64,000 nucleotides of DNA, taken from NCBI RefSeq assembly GCF_001889545.1, contig NZ_CP018194.1, forward strand, positions 558,001 to 622,000, written 5' to 3'. Position 1 is the first letter of the stretch, and every line of letters starts with the position of its first letter. The notes under the pieces were generated by a model. The model saw nothing but the letters and a program-made list of their open reading frames with translations, had not been told where the DNA came from and made no database searches. Positions 8,170 to 16,052 of this stretch are shown piece by piece. The DNA is from Granulibacter bethesdensis. Lineage in GTDB: Bacteria; Pseudomonadota; Alphaproteobacteria; Acetobacterales; Acetobacteraceae. Position numbers and translations under genes: made by a program.

Positions 8170-8853
8170 TCAGGGTCTATGTTCAGCCGTGATGAGCCTG
8201 AAAAGCTGGTCAAAGGTCGCCTCTTCGGCCTGGCGGGGCAGAATGAACGGTAAGGGCGCACCAAATCGCGTCAGGGTGGAGGCGGTTTTCTGGGCGGCAA
8301 CGGGCTGGGACGGACTTTCGTTCAATACCAGCCAGTCGGCGCTCAGCCCCCGCGCCTGAAGGGCAGAGAGAGCGGTCAGCGTATGGCTGATCGTGCCCAG
8401 ATAGGTTCCGGCCACCAGCAGAATGCGCGGCTGTAATGCCGCGATCCAGTCCAGCACGGTGTGAGACTGGTCCAGCGGCACCATCACGCCACCAACACCT
8501 TCGATCAACACCTGTCCGGTGCGTGGTTTCGCGCAGTGACGGATCAGGGCATCAAAGGGGATGCGCCGCCCTTCCTGCTCTGCCGCCATATCAGGGGAGA
8601 GAGGGGCGGCAAATCGCCACGGCGCAATCTCATCAAGGTCGGGGTCATCTGCATCCGGTCTTTCCCGCAGAGCCTCCATCAGCAGATCGGCATCGGTGGG
8701 GGGATGGGCCGTGCCGCTGAGTACCGGCTTCAGAGCCTGCACCTGCTGTCCGGCCCGGATGAAGGCTCTGACCAAACCGGCCGTGACATAGCTTTTGCCA
8801 ATATCCGTGCCGGTGGCCGTGATGAAAACCGGGCATGTGGCACGGTCAGTCAT
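8170..8853 (-). CDS. bioD: Dethiobiotin synthetase BioD
   Basis: ATP-dependent ring closure of 7,8-diaminopelargonic acid with CO2 to dethiobiotin. The 227-aa protein begins with the P-loop FITATGTDIGKSYVTAGL and has EGVGGVMVPLD and LLVAGTYLGTISHTL, the usual BioD blocks. Start is at ATG 8853 (MTDRATCPVF), overlapping the metal-exporter stop by 8 bases, so it is translated from the same message. The other biotin genes bioF, bioB and bioA lie within 5 kb. Confidence 0.95.
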   Translation of the reverse strand: MTDRATCPVFITATGTDIGKSYVTAGLVRAFIRAGQQVQALKPVLSGTAHPPTDADLLMEALRERPDADDPDLDEIAPWRFAAPLSPDMAAEQEGRRIPFDALIRHCAKPRTGQVLIEGVGGVMVPLDQSHTVLDWIAALQPRILLVAGTYLGTISHTLTALSALQARGLSADWLVLNESPSQPVAAQKTASTLTRFGAPLPFILPRQAEEATFDQLFRLITAEHRP

Positions 8854-9889
8854 GGTCGTGATCATGATGATCATGGTCCGTATGATGGGCCTGGTCCGGG
8901 AGAGGAGAGAGACCGCATGGATGGTCGTCGGAGTGTAAGCCGGTTTCCATCTGCACTGTTGCATGCGAGATGCCGAACCGGTCGCTTAACCGGCGCTGGA
9001 TGGCATCGAGAATACGATCCCGGTCCTCGCTCGTCTCCTCGCTGGCTCCGGTCACGGCATGCAGGGTGATCAGCCGGTCATTCCCGGTCAGGGACCATGC
9101 GTGCAGGTGGTGAATGCGCTGCACACCGGGGATGGTGTGAACCAGATCGCGGGCAATGGCATCCAGATCAATATCAGCCGGAGTACCCTGCAGCAGCACA
9201 TGGGCTGATCCTTTGACCACACTCACGGCGCCGCGCAGAATCAGGGCGGCAAAGATCAGTGACAGCAGCGGATCGGCGATCACCCAGCCGGTCGTCATGA
9301 TGATCAGGGCCGCCAGGATGGCAGCGGCAAAGCCGAACAGGTCGCTCAGCACATGCAGCCATACGCCGCGCATATTAAGGCTGGAATCCCGTCCTCCATT
9401 CAGGATGAGCAGGGAGATGGCGTTGGCCACCAGCCCGACCACGGCAACGGTCAGCATCAGCCCGCTGCCAATCGGTTGGGGATTCAGCAGGCGACGCACT
9501 GCCTCGATCGCGATCCATATGGAGACAATCAGCAGGGAGGAGCCATTGACGAAGGCTGCCAGCACCTCCAATCGGCGGAAGCCGTAGCTGTGGCGTGTGC
9601 TGGACGGACGCCTGCCGATGCGTAAGGCTGCCCATCCCATCAACAGGGACAGTACATCGGACACCATATGGCCCGCATCGGCCAGCAGGGCCAGCGATCC
9701 GGACAACAGGCCGCCGACGATTTCAGCACCGAGAAAAACCGCCAAAATCACGAATGCGAGCGCCAGTCTTCGTTCGTCCTTGACCCCCGCACCATGGGAA
9801 TGGCCCAACGCGCCATGATCATGGCCCGCATGACCGTGATCATGATGGGCATGGGGAGGAGAGACGGCCGTGATCATCGCTTCAGTCAT
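8846..9889 (-). CDS. Cation diffusion facilitator metal exporter
   Basis: 347-aa CDF-family zinc/cadmium/cobalt exporter (CzcD/ZitB/DmeF type). Both ends are His/Asp-rich (residues 14-34 and the last 15 or so), likely metal-binding loops. Six membrane spans follow, with the family metal sites HMVSD (after LALLADAG) and a second acidic/His pair in later helices, then a cytoplasmic ferredoxin-like domain (IPGVQRIHHLHAW). It is inserted between bioF and bioD on the same strand. The palindrome at 9918-9937 just upstream is a strong candidate operator for a metal-sensing ArsR/SmtB repressor. Confidence 0.92.
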   Translation of the reverse strand: MTEAMITAVSPPHAHHDHGHAGHDHGALGHSHGAGVKDERRLALAFVILAVFLGAEIVGGLLSGSLALLADAGHMVSDVLSLLMGWAALRIGRRPSSTRHSYGFRRLEVLAAFVNGSSLLIVSIWIAIEAVRRLLNPQPIGSGLMLTVAVVGLVANAISLLILNGGRDSSLNMRGVWLHVLSDLFGFAAAILAALIIMTTGWVIADPLLSLIFAALILRGAVSVVKGSAHVLLQGTPADIDLDAIARDLVHTIPGVQRIHHLHAWSLTGNDRLITLHAVTGASEETSEDRDRILDAIQRRLSDRFGISHATVQMETGLHSDDHPCGLSPLPDQAHHTDHDHHDHDHD

Positions 9890-9917
9890 GATGAACCTCT
9901 AAAACGCTTTCTTAAAC

Positions 9918-9937
9918 ATATGAATATATATTCATAT
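9918..9937. promoter_or_regulatory. Perfect 20-bp palindrome, candidate ArsR/SmtB-type operator
   Basis: ATATGAATATATATTCATAT reads the same on both strands and contains TGAA-N6-TTCA, the core known from SmtB/CzrA metal-sensor operators. It lies about 28 bases upstream of the metal-exporter ATG in AT-rich DNA that stands out from the surroundings. No arsR gene is adjacent, so the repressor would be encoded elsewhere. Confidence 0.65.
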
Positions 9938-9967
9938 ATATGGCGTCAAGTCCCTATTTTCCGATGG

Positions 9968-11131
9968 TCACACTGGCGTACCAGACAGTAAGGGCCTGAT
10001 GAGTTCTGCCAGGCAGATGATGTCGCTGTCAGGGGTCAGGGCGGTGAAAGTCAGCCGCAGCCGGGCTGTTCCAGCCGGGACGGTGGGGGGACGGATTGCG
10101 GCAGCCAGATAACCATGTTCCGCCAGCATCGCCGAGGCCGACAGGGCCGCCTCAGCAGAGCCAAGCAGGATCGGTACGATGGGGCTTTGTGCGTCCGGCA
10201 GCCCCGCCAGACGGGTGAACAGCCGTGCTTTTTCCAATGGTTGCGCGGTCAGGGCTGGATCGGCGGCGATCAGATCCAGCGCCGTCAGCGCCGCGGCCAG
10301 CGTGCCGGGGGGAAGCCCTGTGGTATAGATAAAGCTGCGCGCCCGATTGCGGATCAGCGCCACCACCGGCGCGGATGCGCAGAGATAGCCGCCATAGGCC
10401 CCCACCGCCTTGGAGAGCGTGCCCATCTGCAAGGGAACGTCATGGCCGTATGCGGAGCCATGCCCCTTGTTCAACACACCGATTCCATGGGCGTCGTCGG
10501 TCATCAGCCATGCATTGTATCGTGCCGAGAGTTCAGCCAGTACCGCCATCGGGGCAAGATCGCCGTCCATGGAGAATACGCCGTCAGTGATGATCAGCAC
10601 GTGATCATGCTGCGGGCGTTCCTGCTCCAGCAGCCCGGTCAGTGCCTGCATGTCGTTATGCGGAAACCGTATCGTCCTTGCATGCGTCAGAGCAGCGCCG
10701 GCATGGATGCAGGCATGAGCCAGCTCGTCCACCAGAATAAGGTCATTGGGAGCAATCAGGGCCGGGATAATGCCGATATTCGCCAGAAAGCCGGAACCGA
10801 ACACGATGGCGGCCTCGGTACCTTTCAGGGCCGCTAATCTGGCTTCCAGCGCAGTGTAGAGCGGGTGATTGCCGGTCACCAGCCGCGATCCGCCCGCACC
10901 GACCCCGAACTGTGCGGTGGCGTCGATGGCGGCGCGAATGGTGGCGGGGTGGGTGGAAAGATTGAGATAATCGTTGCAGGACAGGCTCAGCATCCGTCGT
11001 CCCCCCCGCATGACCCACGGGCTGCTGTCTCTGCCGGTTTCATGCAGCACGCGGCTCAACTGGCGTTTCTCCAGCGCGGAGAGCCTGCGGGCAGCGAAAT
11101 CGTCCAGAGTCTGCATCGGGTTACCCTGCAT
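9968..11131 (-). CDS. bioF: 8-amino-7-oxononanoate synthase BioF
   Basis: PLP enzyme condensing pimeloyl-ACP/CoA with alanine in biotin synthesis. The 387-aa protein shows LSLSCNDYLNLSTHP, GVGAGGSRLVTGNHPLY, DDAHGIGVLNKGHG and the PLP-lysine region MGTLSKAVGAYGGY, all standard for the alpha-oxoamine synthase family. ATG at 11131 is preferred because AAAGGAAG lies 10 bases upstream; ATG at 11116 is an alternative. It is divergent from bioB across 129 bases. Confidence 0.94.
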   Translation of the reverse strand: MQGNPMQTLDDFAARRLSALEKRQLSRVLHETGRDSSPWVMRGGRRMLSLSCNDYLNLSTHPATIRAAIDATAQFGVGAGGSRLVTGNHPLYTALEARLAALKGTEAAIVFGSGFLANIGIIPALIAPNDLILVDELAHACIHAGAALTHARTIRFPHNDMQALTGLLEQERPQHDHVLIITDGVFSMDGDLAPMAVLAELSARYNAWLMTDDAHGIGVLNKGHGSAYGHDVPLQMGTLSKAVGAYGGYLCASAPVVALIRNRARSFIYTTGLPPGTLAAALTALDLIAADPALTAQPLEKARLFTRLAGLPDAQSPIVPILLGSAEAALSASAMLAEHGYLAAAIRPPTVPAGTARLRLTFTALTPDSDIICLAELIRPLLSGTPV

Positions 11132-11237
11132 GGTGCGTCGACTTCCTTTCTCCGCAGAGGGGCGGGTGGGCGGAGGAATGCGTGACAGAAACATTTCATC
11201 CGCTTCGGAACTGCTTTAGTCTGCTCCGGCTGATGAA

Positions 11238-11249
11238 CGGTTATAACCG
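11238..11249. promoter_or_regulatory. 12-bp palindrome between bioF and bioB
   Basis: CGGTTATAACCG is a perfect palindrome in the divergent bioF-bioB interval, ending 11 bases before the bioB ATG. Its position suits an operator for biotin repression, but it does not clearly match the BirA or BioR box consensus I know. It could be chance. Confidence 0.3.
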
Positions 11250-11260
11250 CCTGTTCCGGA

Positions 11261-12289
11261 ATGGAAGTGATGCCCGATACGAATCTCCCCTGCCAGAGTC
11301 TGGCTGAATCCGCCCTGTCCACGACGCAGGAGGCGGGGGCTGAAGCCGTGGTTATCCGTCACGACTGGAGCAGGGAAGAAGTGCGGTCCCTGCTCGATCT
11401 GCCATTTCCGGAGCTGCTGTTCCGTGCCGCCGCGATCCACCGTGCCTGTTTTGATCCGCGTGAGGTGCAGATCTCGACACTGCTCTCGATCAAGACCGGC
11501 GGCTGTCCGGAGGATTGTGCCTACTGCCCGCAGGCAGCCCAGTATGATACCGGGGTTGAGGCCAGTCGTCTGATGCGGGTGGATGCCGTACTGGAGGAGG
11601 CTCGTGCGGCGAAGGCTGCCGGAGCCAGCCGCTTCTGCATGGGGGCCGCCTGGCGCTCCCCCAAGGAGCGCGACATGGATACGGTCTGCGAGATGATCGA
11701 GGGCGTGAAGGCGCTGGGCATGGAAAGCTGCGTCACGCTTGGCATGCTGACGGATCAGCAGGCCCTGCGGCTGAAACAGGCCGGGCTGGATTACTATAAC
11801 CACAACCTCGATACGTCCCCCGAGTATTATGGCTCGGTCATTTCAACCCGTACCTACGAGGACCGGCTGGAAACGCTGGCTCATGTCCGGGATGCAGGGA
11901 TTAATGTCTGCTGTGGCGGTATTCTGGGGCTGGGCGAGGGGCTGGATGACCGTGCGGGCCTGATCGTGGCGCTCGCCAACCTGCCGCGTCATCCGGAGAG
12001 TGTGCCGATCAATGCGCTGGTGCAGGTCGAAGGCACCCCGCTGAAAGGGCAGGAGCCGGTCGATACGATTGATTTTGTGCGCATGATCGCGGTTGCCCGC
12101 ATCACCATGCCCCATGCAAGGGTCCGGCTGTCGGCGGGGCGCGAGGCCATGACTGATGAGGCGCAGGCGCTGTGTTTCCTCGCCGGGGCCAACTCGATTT
12201 TCTATGGCGAGAAGCTGTTGACGACCGGCAATCCTGCGGCGGAGCGCGATCGGGCGCTGTTGTCCCGTCTGGGTATGCGGCTGGTCTGA
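11261..12289 (+). CDS. bioB: Biotin synthase BioB
   Basis: Radical-SAM enzyme that inserts sulfur into dethiobiotin. The 342-aa protein has the SAM [4Fe-4S] motif CPEDCAYC (within [17 protein letters not shown]), followed by [13 protein letters not shown] and [10 protein letters not shown] with the conserved residues of the second cluster. The N-terminal 40 residues are a variable extension; the core begins near WSREEV. bioA follows 19 bases later on the same strand, forming a two-gene unit. Confidence 0.96.
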   Translation: MEVMPDTNLPCQSLAESALSTTQEAGAEAVVIRHDWSREEVRSLLDLPFPELLFRAAAIHRACFDPREVQISTLLSIKTGGCPEDCAYCPQAAQYDTGVEASRLMRVDAVLEEARAAKAAGASRFCMGAAWRSPKERDMDTVCEMIEGVKALGMESCVTLGMLTDQQALRLKQAGLDYYNHNLDTSPEYYGSVISTRTYEDRLETLAHVRDAGINVCCGGILGLGEGLDDRAGLIVALANLPRHPESVPINALVQVEGTPLKGQEPVDTIDFVRMIAVARITMPHARVRLSAGREAMTDEAQALCFLAGANSIFYGEKLLTTGNPAAERDRALLSRLGMRLV

Positions 12290-12308
12290 CCGGTTAGCGT
12301 CAGGGGTG

Positions 12309-13583
12309 ATGTCGCCATCGGATCAGAAAGACGGTTCCTGTCTCTGGCTGCCATATACGCAGATGCAGACGGCGGTTGCGCCGCTGCGGGCGGTGCGGAC
12401 TTATGGCACCCGTATCGTGCTGGAGGACGGGCGCGAACTGGTGGACGGAATCGCCAGCTGGTGGACCGCCTGCCACGGCTATAATCACCCTGCGATCATG
12501 GAGGCAATGCGGGAGCAACTCGCCCGGATGCCGCATGTGATGCTTGGCGGTCTGGTGCATGAACCTGCCGAGAAGCTGGCCAGCCGTCTCTGTGCCATTG
12601 TGCCGGGGGCGATGGAGCGGGTGTTTTTCTCCGATAGCGGCAGTGTCGCGGTCGAGGTCGCGATGAAAATGGCGATCCAGCACTGGCTGAATCGCGGGGA
12701 GCGGCGGCGTAGTAAAATCCTTGCTTTTCGCGGCGGGTATCACGGTGACACCTTTGCCACCATGGCGGTGTGCGACCCGGAAGAAGGGATGCACAGCCTG
12801 TTTCAGGGCGTGCTGCCGCAGCATGTGATCGCTGATCTGCCCTGTGACGACGCATCGCAGGCAATGTTGACCGACATACTCAAGCGGCATGGAGATGAGC
12901 TGGCCGCCATTCTGGTAGAACCGCTGGTGCAGGGCGCTGGGGGGATGCGGTTTCATGCGCCGGATGTGCTGCGGCGTCTGCGGGTGGCAGCGGATCAGGC
13001 GGGGATTTTCCTGATTCTGGACGAGGTATTTACCGGGTTCGGGCGTACGGGGAGCATGTTTGCCTGCGAACAGGCCGGGATTGCCGCTGATATTGTCGTG
13101 CTGTCGAAGGCATTGACGGGCGGGGTCTCTCCTCTGGCGGCCACGTTGGCGAATGGAAAGGTGACGGCGGCTTTCTGGAGTGATCGACCGGAGCATGCGC
13201 TGATGCACGGCCCGACCTATATGGGTCACGCGCTGGGGTGTGCTGCCGCTCTCGCCTCGCTCGATCTGTTCGCGCAGGAGGACAGGCTGGCGCAGGTCGC
13301 AGCCATATCGGCCCAGCTGGAAGCAGGGCTATCCCCATGCCGTGACAGCAGGCTGGTGCGCGATGTGCGTGTGATGGGTGCGATCGGCGTGGTTGAACTC
13401 GATCCAATGCCGCCTCTGGCTGACATCAAGGCCCGGTTGCTGGAGAGAGGCGTATGGGTTCGCCCGTTCCGCAATATTATCTATCTCACCCCGGCTCTTG
13501 TCATGGAGAAGGATGATCTGGCCCATCTGACCGGCGCGGTTTGTTCCGTGATAGGTGAATTGAAGGTTCGAAAGAACGTATAA
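12309..13583 (+). CDS. bioA: Adenosylmethionine-8-amino-7-oxononanoate aminotransferase BioA
   Basis: Class-III PLP aminotransferase that uses SAM as amino donor to make 7,8-diaminopelargonic acid. The 424-aa protein shows WLPYTQMQ and VDGIASWWTACHGYNHP (substrate and SAM side), FRGGYHGDTFATMA, LDEVFTGFGRTGSMFACE and the PLP lysine in VVLSKALTGG. ATG at 12309 is preceded by AGGGG very closely; GTG 12306 is an alternative. It completes the four biotin-ring genes bioB, A, D, F in this window; bioC and bioH are not here. Confidence 0.95.
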   Translation: MSPSDQKDGSCLWLPYTQMQTAVAPLRAVRTYGTRIVLEDGRELVDGIASWWTACHGYNHPAIMEAMREQLARMPHVMLGGLVHEPAEKLASRLCAIVPGAMERVFFSDSGSVAVEVAMKMAIQHWLNRGERRRSKILAFRGGYHGDTFATMAVCDPEEGMHSLFQGVLPQHVIADLPCDDASQAMLTDILKRHGDELAAILVEPLVQGAGGMRFHAPDVLRRLRVAADQAGIFLILDEVFTGFGRTGSMFACEQAGIAADIVVLSKALTGGVSPLAATLANGKVTAAFWSDRPEHALMHGPTYMGHALGCAAALASLDLFAQEDRLAQVAAISAQLEAGLSPCRDSRLVRDVRVMGAIGVVELDPMPPLADIKARLLERGVWVRPFRNIIYLTPALVMEKDDLAHLTGAVCSVIGELKVRKNV

Positions 13584-13612
13584 AAAAGAAAAGGCCGCGG
13601 AGTGCCGCGGCC
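13580..13612 (-). terminator. Terminator for pqqA, shared with bioA
   Basis: Stem GGCCGCGG / CCGCGGCC with an AGTG loop (13593-13612). On the minus strand it is followed by TTTTCTTTTTT, a good termination tract for the pqqA transcript. On the plus strand the tail is less T-rich (AGTGTCAATTTTTG), so it may also stop bioA less well. Confidence 0.75.
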
Positions 13613-13716
13613 AGTGTCAATTTTTGTCGTCGCAGAATTTATCTGCCCGGTTATCAGTGTCGCCATGAACCGGATAAAGCTTTCAAGACGCTCTCCGGTG
13701 ACGGCTGATAATCGAA

Positions 13717-13797
13717 TTACTTCGTTTCGGCGCAGGCGTAAGCGTTGATCTCTGCGCCCAGGGCAACTTCGACAACCTTCGGGGTATTCCAGGCCAT
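13717..13797 (-). CDS. pqqA: PQQ precursor peptide PqqA, 26 aa
   Basis: Ribosomally made precursor of the cofactor pyrroloquinoline quinone; PqqE cross-links a Glu and a Tyr in the E-x3-Y motif. Here a 26-codon frame begins MAWNTPKVVEVALG and contains GAEINAY, giving Glu15 and Tyr19 in the right spacing, very like Gluconobacter PqqA. GGAGG lies 5 bases before the ATG. No pqqB-E genes follow; instead there is a CCGGTT/AACCGG hairpin (13647-13673) and then the terminator at 13580-13612, so this is a one-gene transcript. Downstream is the opposing bioA gene. The maturation genes must be elsewhere, or this is an extra copy. Confidence 0.9.
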   Translation of the reverse strand: MAWNTPKVVEVALGAEINAYACAETK

Positions 13798-13826
13798 GAC
13801 GTCCTCCATGGATTGATAAAGTCATC

Positions 13827-13844
13827 CGCCTGATTATTCAGGCG
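13827..13844 (-). promoter_or_regulatory. Hairpin in the pqqA leader
   Basis: CGCCTGA-TTAT-TCAGGCG forms a 7-bp stem with a 4-base loop about 30 bases upstream of the pqqA start. It could lie in the 5' untranslated region or be an operator; it has no T-tract. Confidence 0.35.
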
Positions 13845-14056
13845 TGCTCTCTACATAAGCTGCTCTTATGAAAGGTCCAATGAATTATTCTCGGAATCAT
13901 CATCGGTTTGTTCGATCAGCCAGGTCTATCCAGCGATTTGGGGCCCTGTCCAATGCGCATCGGCATTTTTCGCTGGATTGCGCGGGACTTATTTCTGGCT
14001 GCGGATGCTGGACGGGACGGTCAGGAAAGCTCTGACTCACCTTCTTGCGACGAAAT

Positions 14057-14674
14057 ATGGACAGATATATGTGGTTCAGCAGGATGATGCTTCGACGGAA
14101 GGCCCTGATCGTGTTGGGGGCACTGATGGGTATGGGTGGCATCATGATTCAGGCGGGCTATGCTCATAAGCCCTTGTCACATCCGCCTGTGCACGCACAG
14201 CCTGCCGCCACATGCGTTGCCCGTGCGCTTGATGGCGGGCATAGACGGGAATTCACCCGTGCCCTGATGCAGCCTTCCGGAACGCTGACCGATCCGGAGG
14301 CACCCAGGCCGGTCTATCGTCTGACCAGCTATTGTTACCCTGATCTTCAGGCAGAGGCGGCCTGTCCCACCGAATATGGGCCTGAGGCGCATCTGGCCGA
14401 ATGGTTCGATATTGAGCCTTTGCTGGCGAAAAACGCTGAAGCGGCGCAGGCGCTGGGCTTCGCGATCGGGGATCTGGCGTGGCTCAGTGTCAGCCATTTC
14501 AGCTATGACAAGGGGATGCAGTATTATCTGACCCGACTGAACACGCGGCCGCCAGCGGATGCGCTGATCCGTCAAACCGCACCGCATGGCTGGATTGTCG
14601 GGCAATGGACCGGGCTGGCTCTGCCTTCCCTGTGTGAGATCGGGACCAGACCACCGCCAGCTCTGCAGGAATAA
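14057..14674 (+). CDS. Hypothetical exported or anchored protein, 205 aa
   Basis: I do not recognise this family. Residues 10-35 form a basic then hydrophobic stretch (MLRRKALIVLGALMGMGG) fitting a signal peptide or anchor, and the rest is soluble with four or five Cys (TCVARALD, SYCYPDL, ACPTEYG, SLCEIG) suggesting disulfides in the periplasm. The start is uncertain: ATG 14057 is used, with other in-frame ATGs at 14069 and about 14084. It stands alone between pqqA and dadA. Confidence 0.6.
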   Translation: MDRYMWFSRMMLRRKALIVLGALMGMGGIMIQAGYAHKPLSHPPVHAQPAATCVARALDGGHRREFTRALMQPSGTLTDPEAPRPVYRLTSYCYPDLQAEAACPTEYGPEAHLAEWFDIEPLLAKNAEAAQALGFAIGDLAWLSVSHFSYDKGMQYYLTRLNTRPPADALIRQTAPHGWIVGQWTGLALPSLCEIGTRPPPALQE

Positions 14675-14758
14675 GGGATCTTTCTGCTCATCTCTGGCGG
14701 GGATTGGCGGTGGGATGTAAATAGAGCCCTGAGCGCATGAACCGGGGATGCAGGCATC

Positions 14759-16015
14759 GTGAGAGTTCTGATTCTTGGCAGCGGAGTCGTCGGCGTTGCC
14801 ACAGCCTATTATCTATCCCGGGAAGGGCATGAGGTGGTGGTGGCCGACCGTCAGGACGGTCCGGGCATGGAAACCAGCTTTGCCAATGCAGGGCAGGTGT
14901 CGCCCGGTTATTCTGCGCCATGGGCTGCGCCTGGCATCCCCCTGAAAGTGCTGCGCTGGCTGGTGCAGCCGCGTAGCCCGTTTGTGCTTCGGCCCCAGTT
15001 GGACTGGGCACAGTGGCGCTGGATGGCGCAGATGCTGGGCAACTGCACGGCGGCTGCCTATGCCCGTAACAAGGCCCGTATGGTCAGGCTGGCCGAATAC
15101 AGCCGTGACCAGTTGCGTGACCTCCGCGATGAAACCGGTATTGCCTATGACCATCGTGAGCGCGGCACGTTACAGCTTTTCCGTACCCAGAAACAGATGG
15201 ACCACACGGCCGATGATATCGCAGTCCTGAAATCCTATGGCGTGGCTTATGAAATTCTTGATCGCGCCGGATGCATCGCTGCAGAACCTGGGCTGCAATG
15301 GTCGCAGGTGCCGCTGGTGGGTGGCTTGCGCCTGCCCGGAGATGAAACCGGAGATGCGCATCTGTTCACGCGGGAACTGACCCGCATCTGCATGGAGCGC
15401 GGTGTTTCCTTCCTGTTTGGAACCCAGATCAAAGGATTTGACACGGAAGGCGACCGGATTACTGCCATCCGTTCCTCACGGGGCGATCTGACAGCGGATG
15501 CCTATGTCTGTGCGCTGGGCAGTTATTCACCACTGCTGCTGAAGCAGATCGGGATTGCCGCACCGATTTACCCGGTCAAGGGCTATTCGTTGACCATCCC
15601 CGTTACCGATGAGACTCGCGCACCCGTCTCGACGGTGATGGATGAGACTTACAAGGTCGGGATCACCCGTCTCGGCAACCGCATCCGCGTTGGCGGCACG
15701 GCGGAGCTGGCCGGGTATGATACACGTTTGCGTCAGGAAAGGCGTATGACGCTGGAGGGATCCGTAAAGGAGCTGTTTCCGGATTCCGGCGATTTGCCAG
15801 CGGCGACATTCTGGTCCGGCCTGCGGCCAATGACGCCGGATGGCACGCCTATCATCGGTCCGACGCGCTATCGTAACCTGCATCTCAACACGGGCCATGG
15901 CACGTTGGGCTGGACCATGTCCTGCGGCTCCGGCCGGTTGCTGGCGGATATGATCAGCGGTAAGCGCCCCAATATCGACCATGCCGATCTGGCGATCGCC
16001 CGCTACGCAGGCTGA
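14759..16015 (+). CDS. dadA: D-amino acid dehydrogenase, small subunit type
   Basis: FAD-dependent dehydrogenase that oxidises D-amino acids (for example D-alanine) and passes electrons to the respiratory chain. The 418-aa chain starts with the Rossmann motif [17 protein letters not shown], then [22 protein letters not shown], the DadA signature, and ends with [14 protein letters not shown] and [20 protein letters not shown] start at 14759. No alanine racemase (dadX) is next to it. The GH63 gene follows 37 bases later. Confidence 0.93.
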   Translation: MRVLILGSGVVGVATAYYLSREGHEVVVADRQDGPGMETSFANAGQVSPGYSAPWAAPGIPLKVLRWLVQPRSPFVLRPQLDWAQWRWMAQMLGNCTAAAYARNKARMVRLAEYSRDQLRDLRDETGIAYDHRERGTLQLFRTQKQMDHTADDIAVLKSYGVAYEILDRAGCIAAEPGLQWSQVPLVGGLRLPGDETGDAHLFTRELTRICMERGVSFLFGTQIKGFDTEGDRITAIRSSRGDLTADAYVCALGSYSPLLLKQIGIAAPIYPVKGYSLTIPVTDETRAPVSTVMDETYKVGITRLGNRIRVGGTAELAGYDTRLRQERRMTLEGSVKELFPDSGDLPAATFWSGLRPMTPDGTPIIGPTRYRNLHLNTGHGTLGWTMSCGSGRLLADMISGKRPNIDHADLAIARYAG

Positions 16016-16052
16016 GGCCCCGGATCAATTCTGACCCGTATAGGAGCATTTC

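Noticed and set aside
12300-13229. A 309-codon frame opposite bioA
   Set aside because: Low-complexity, His/Arg-rich product and full overlap with a certain gene.
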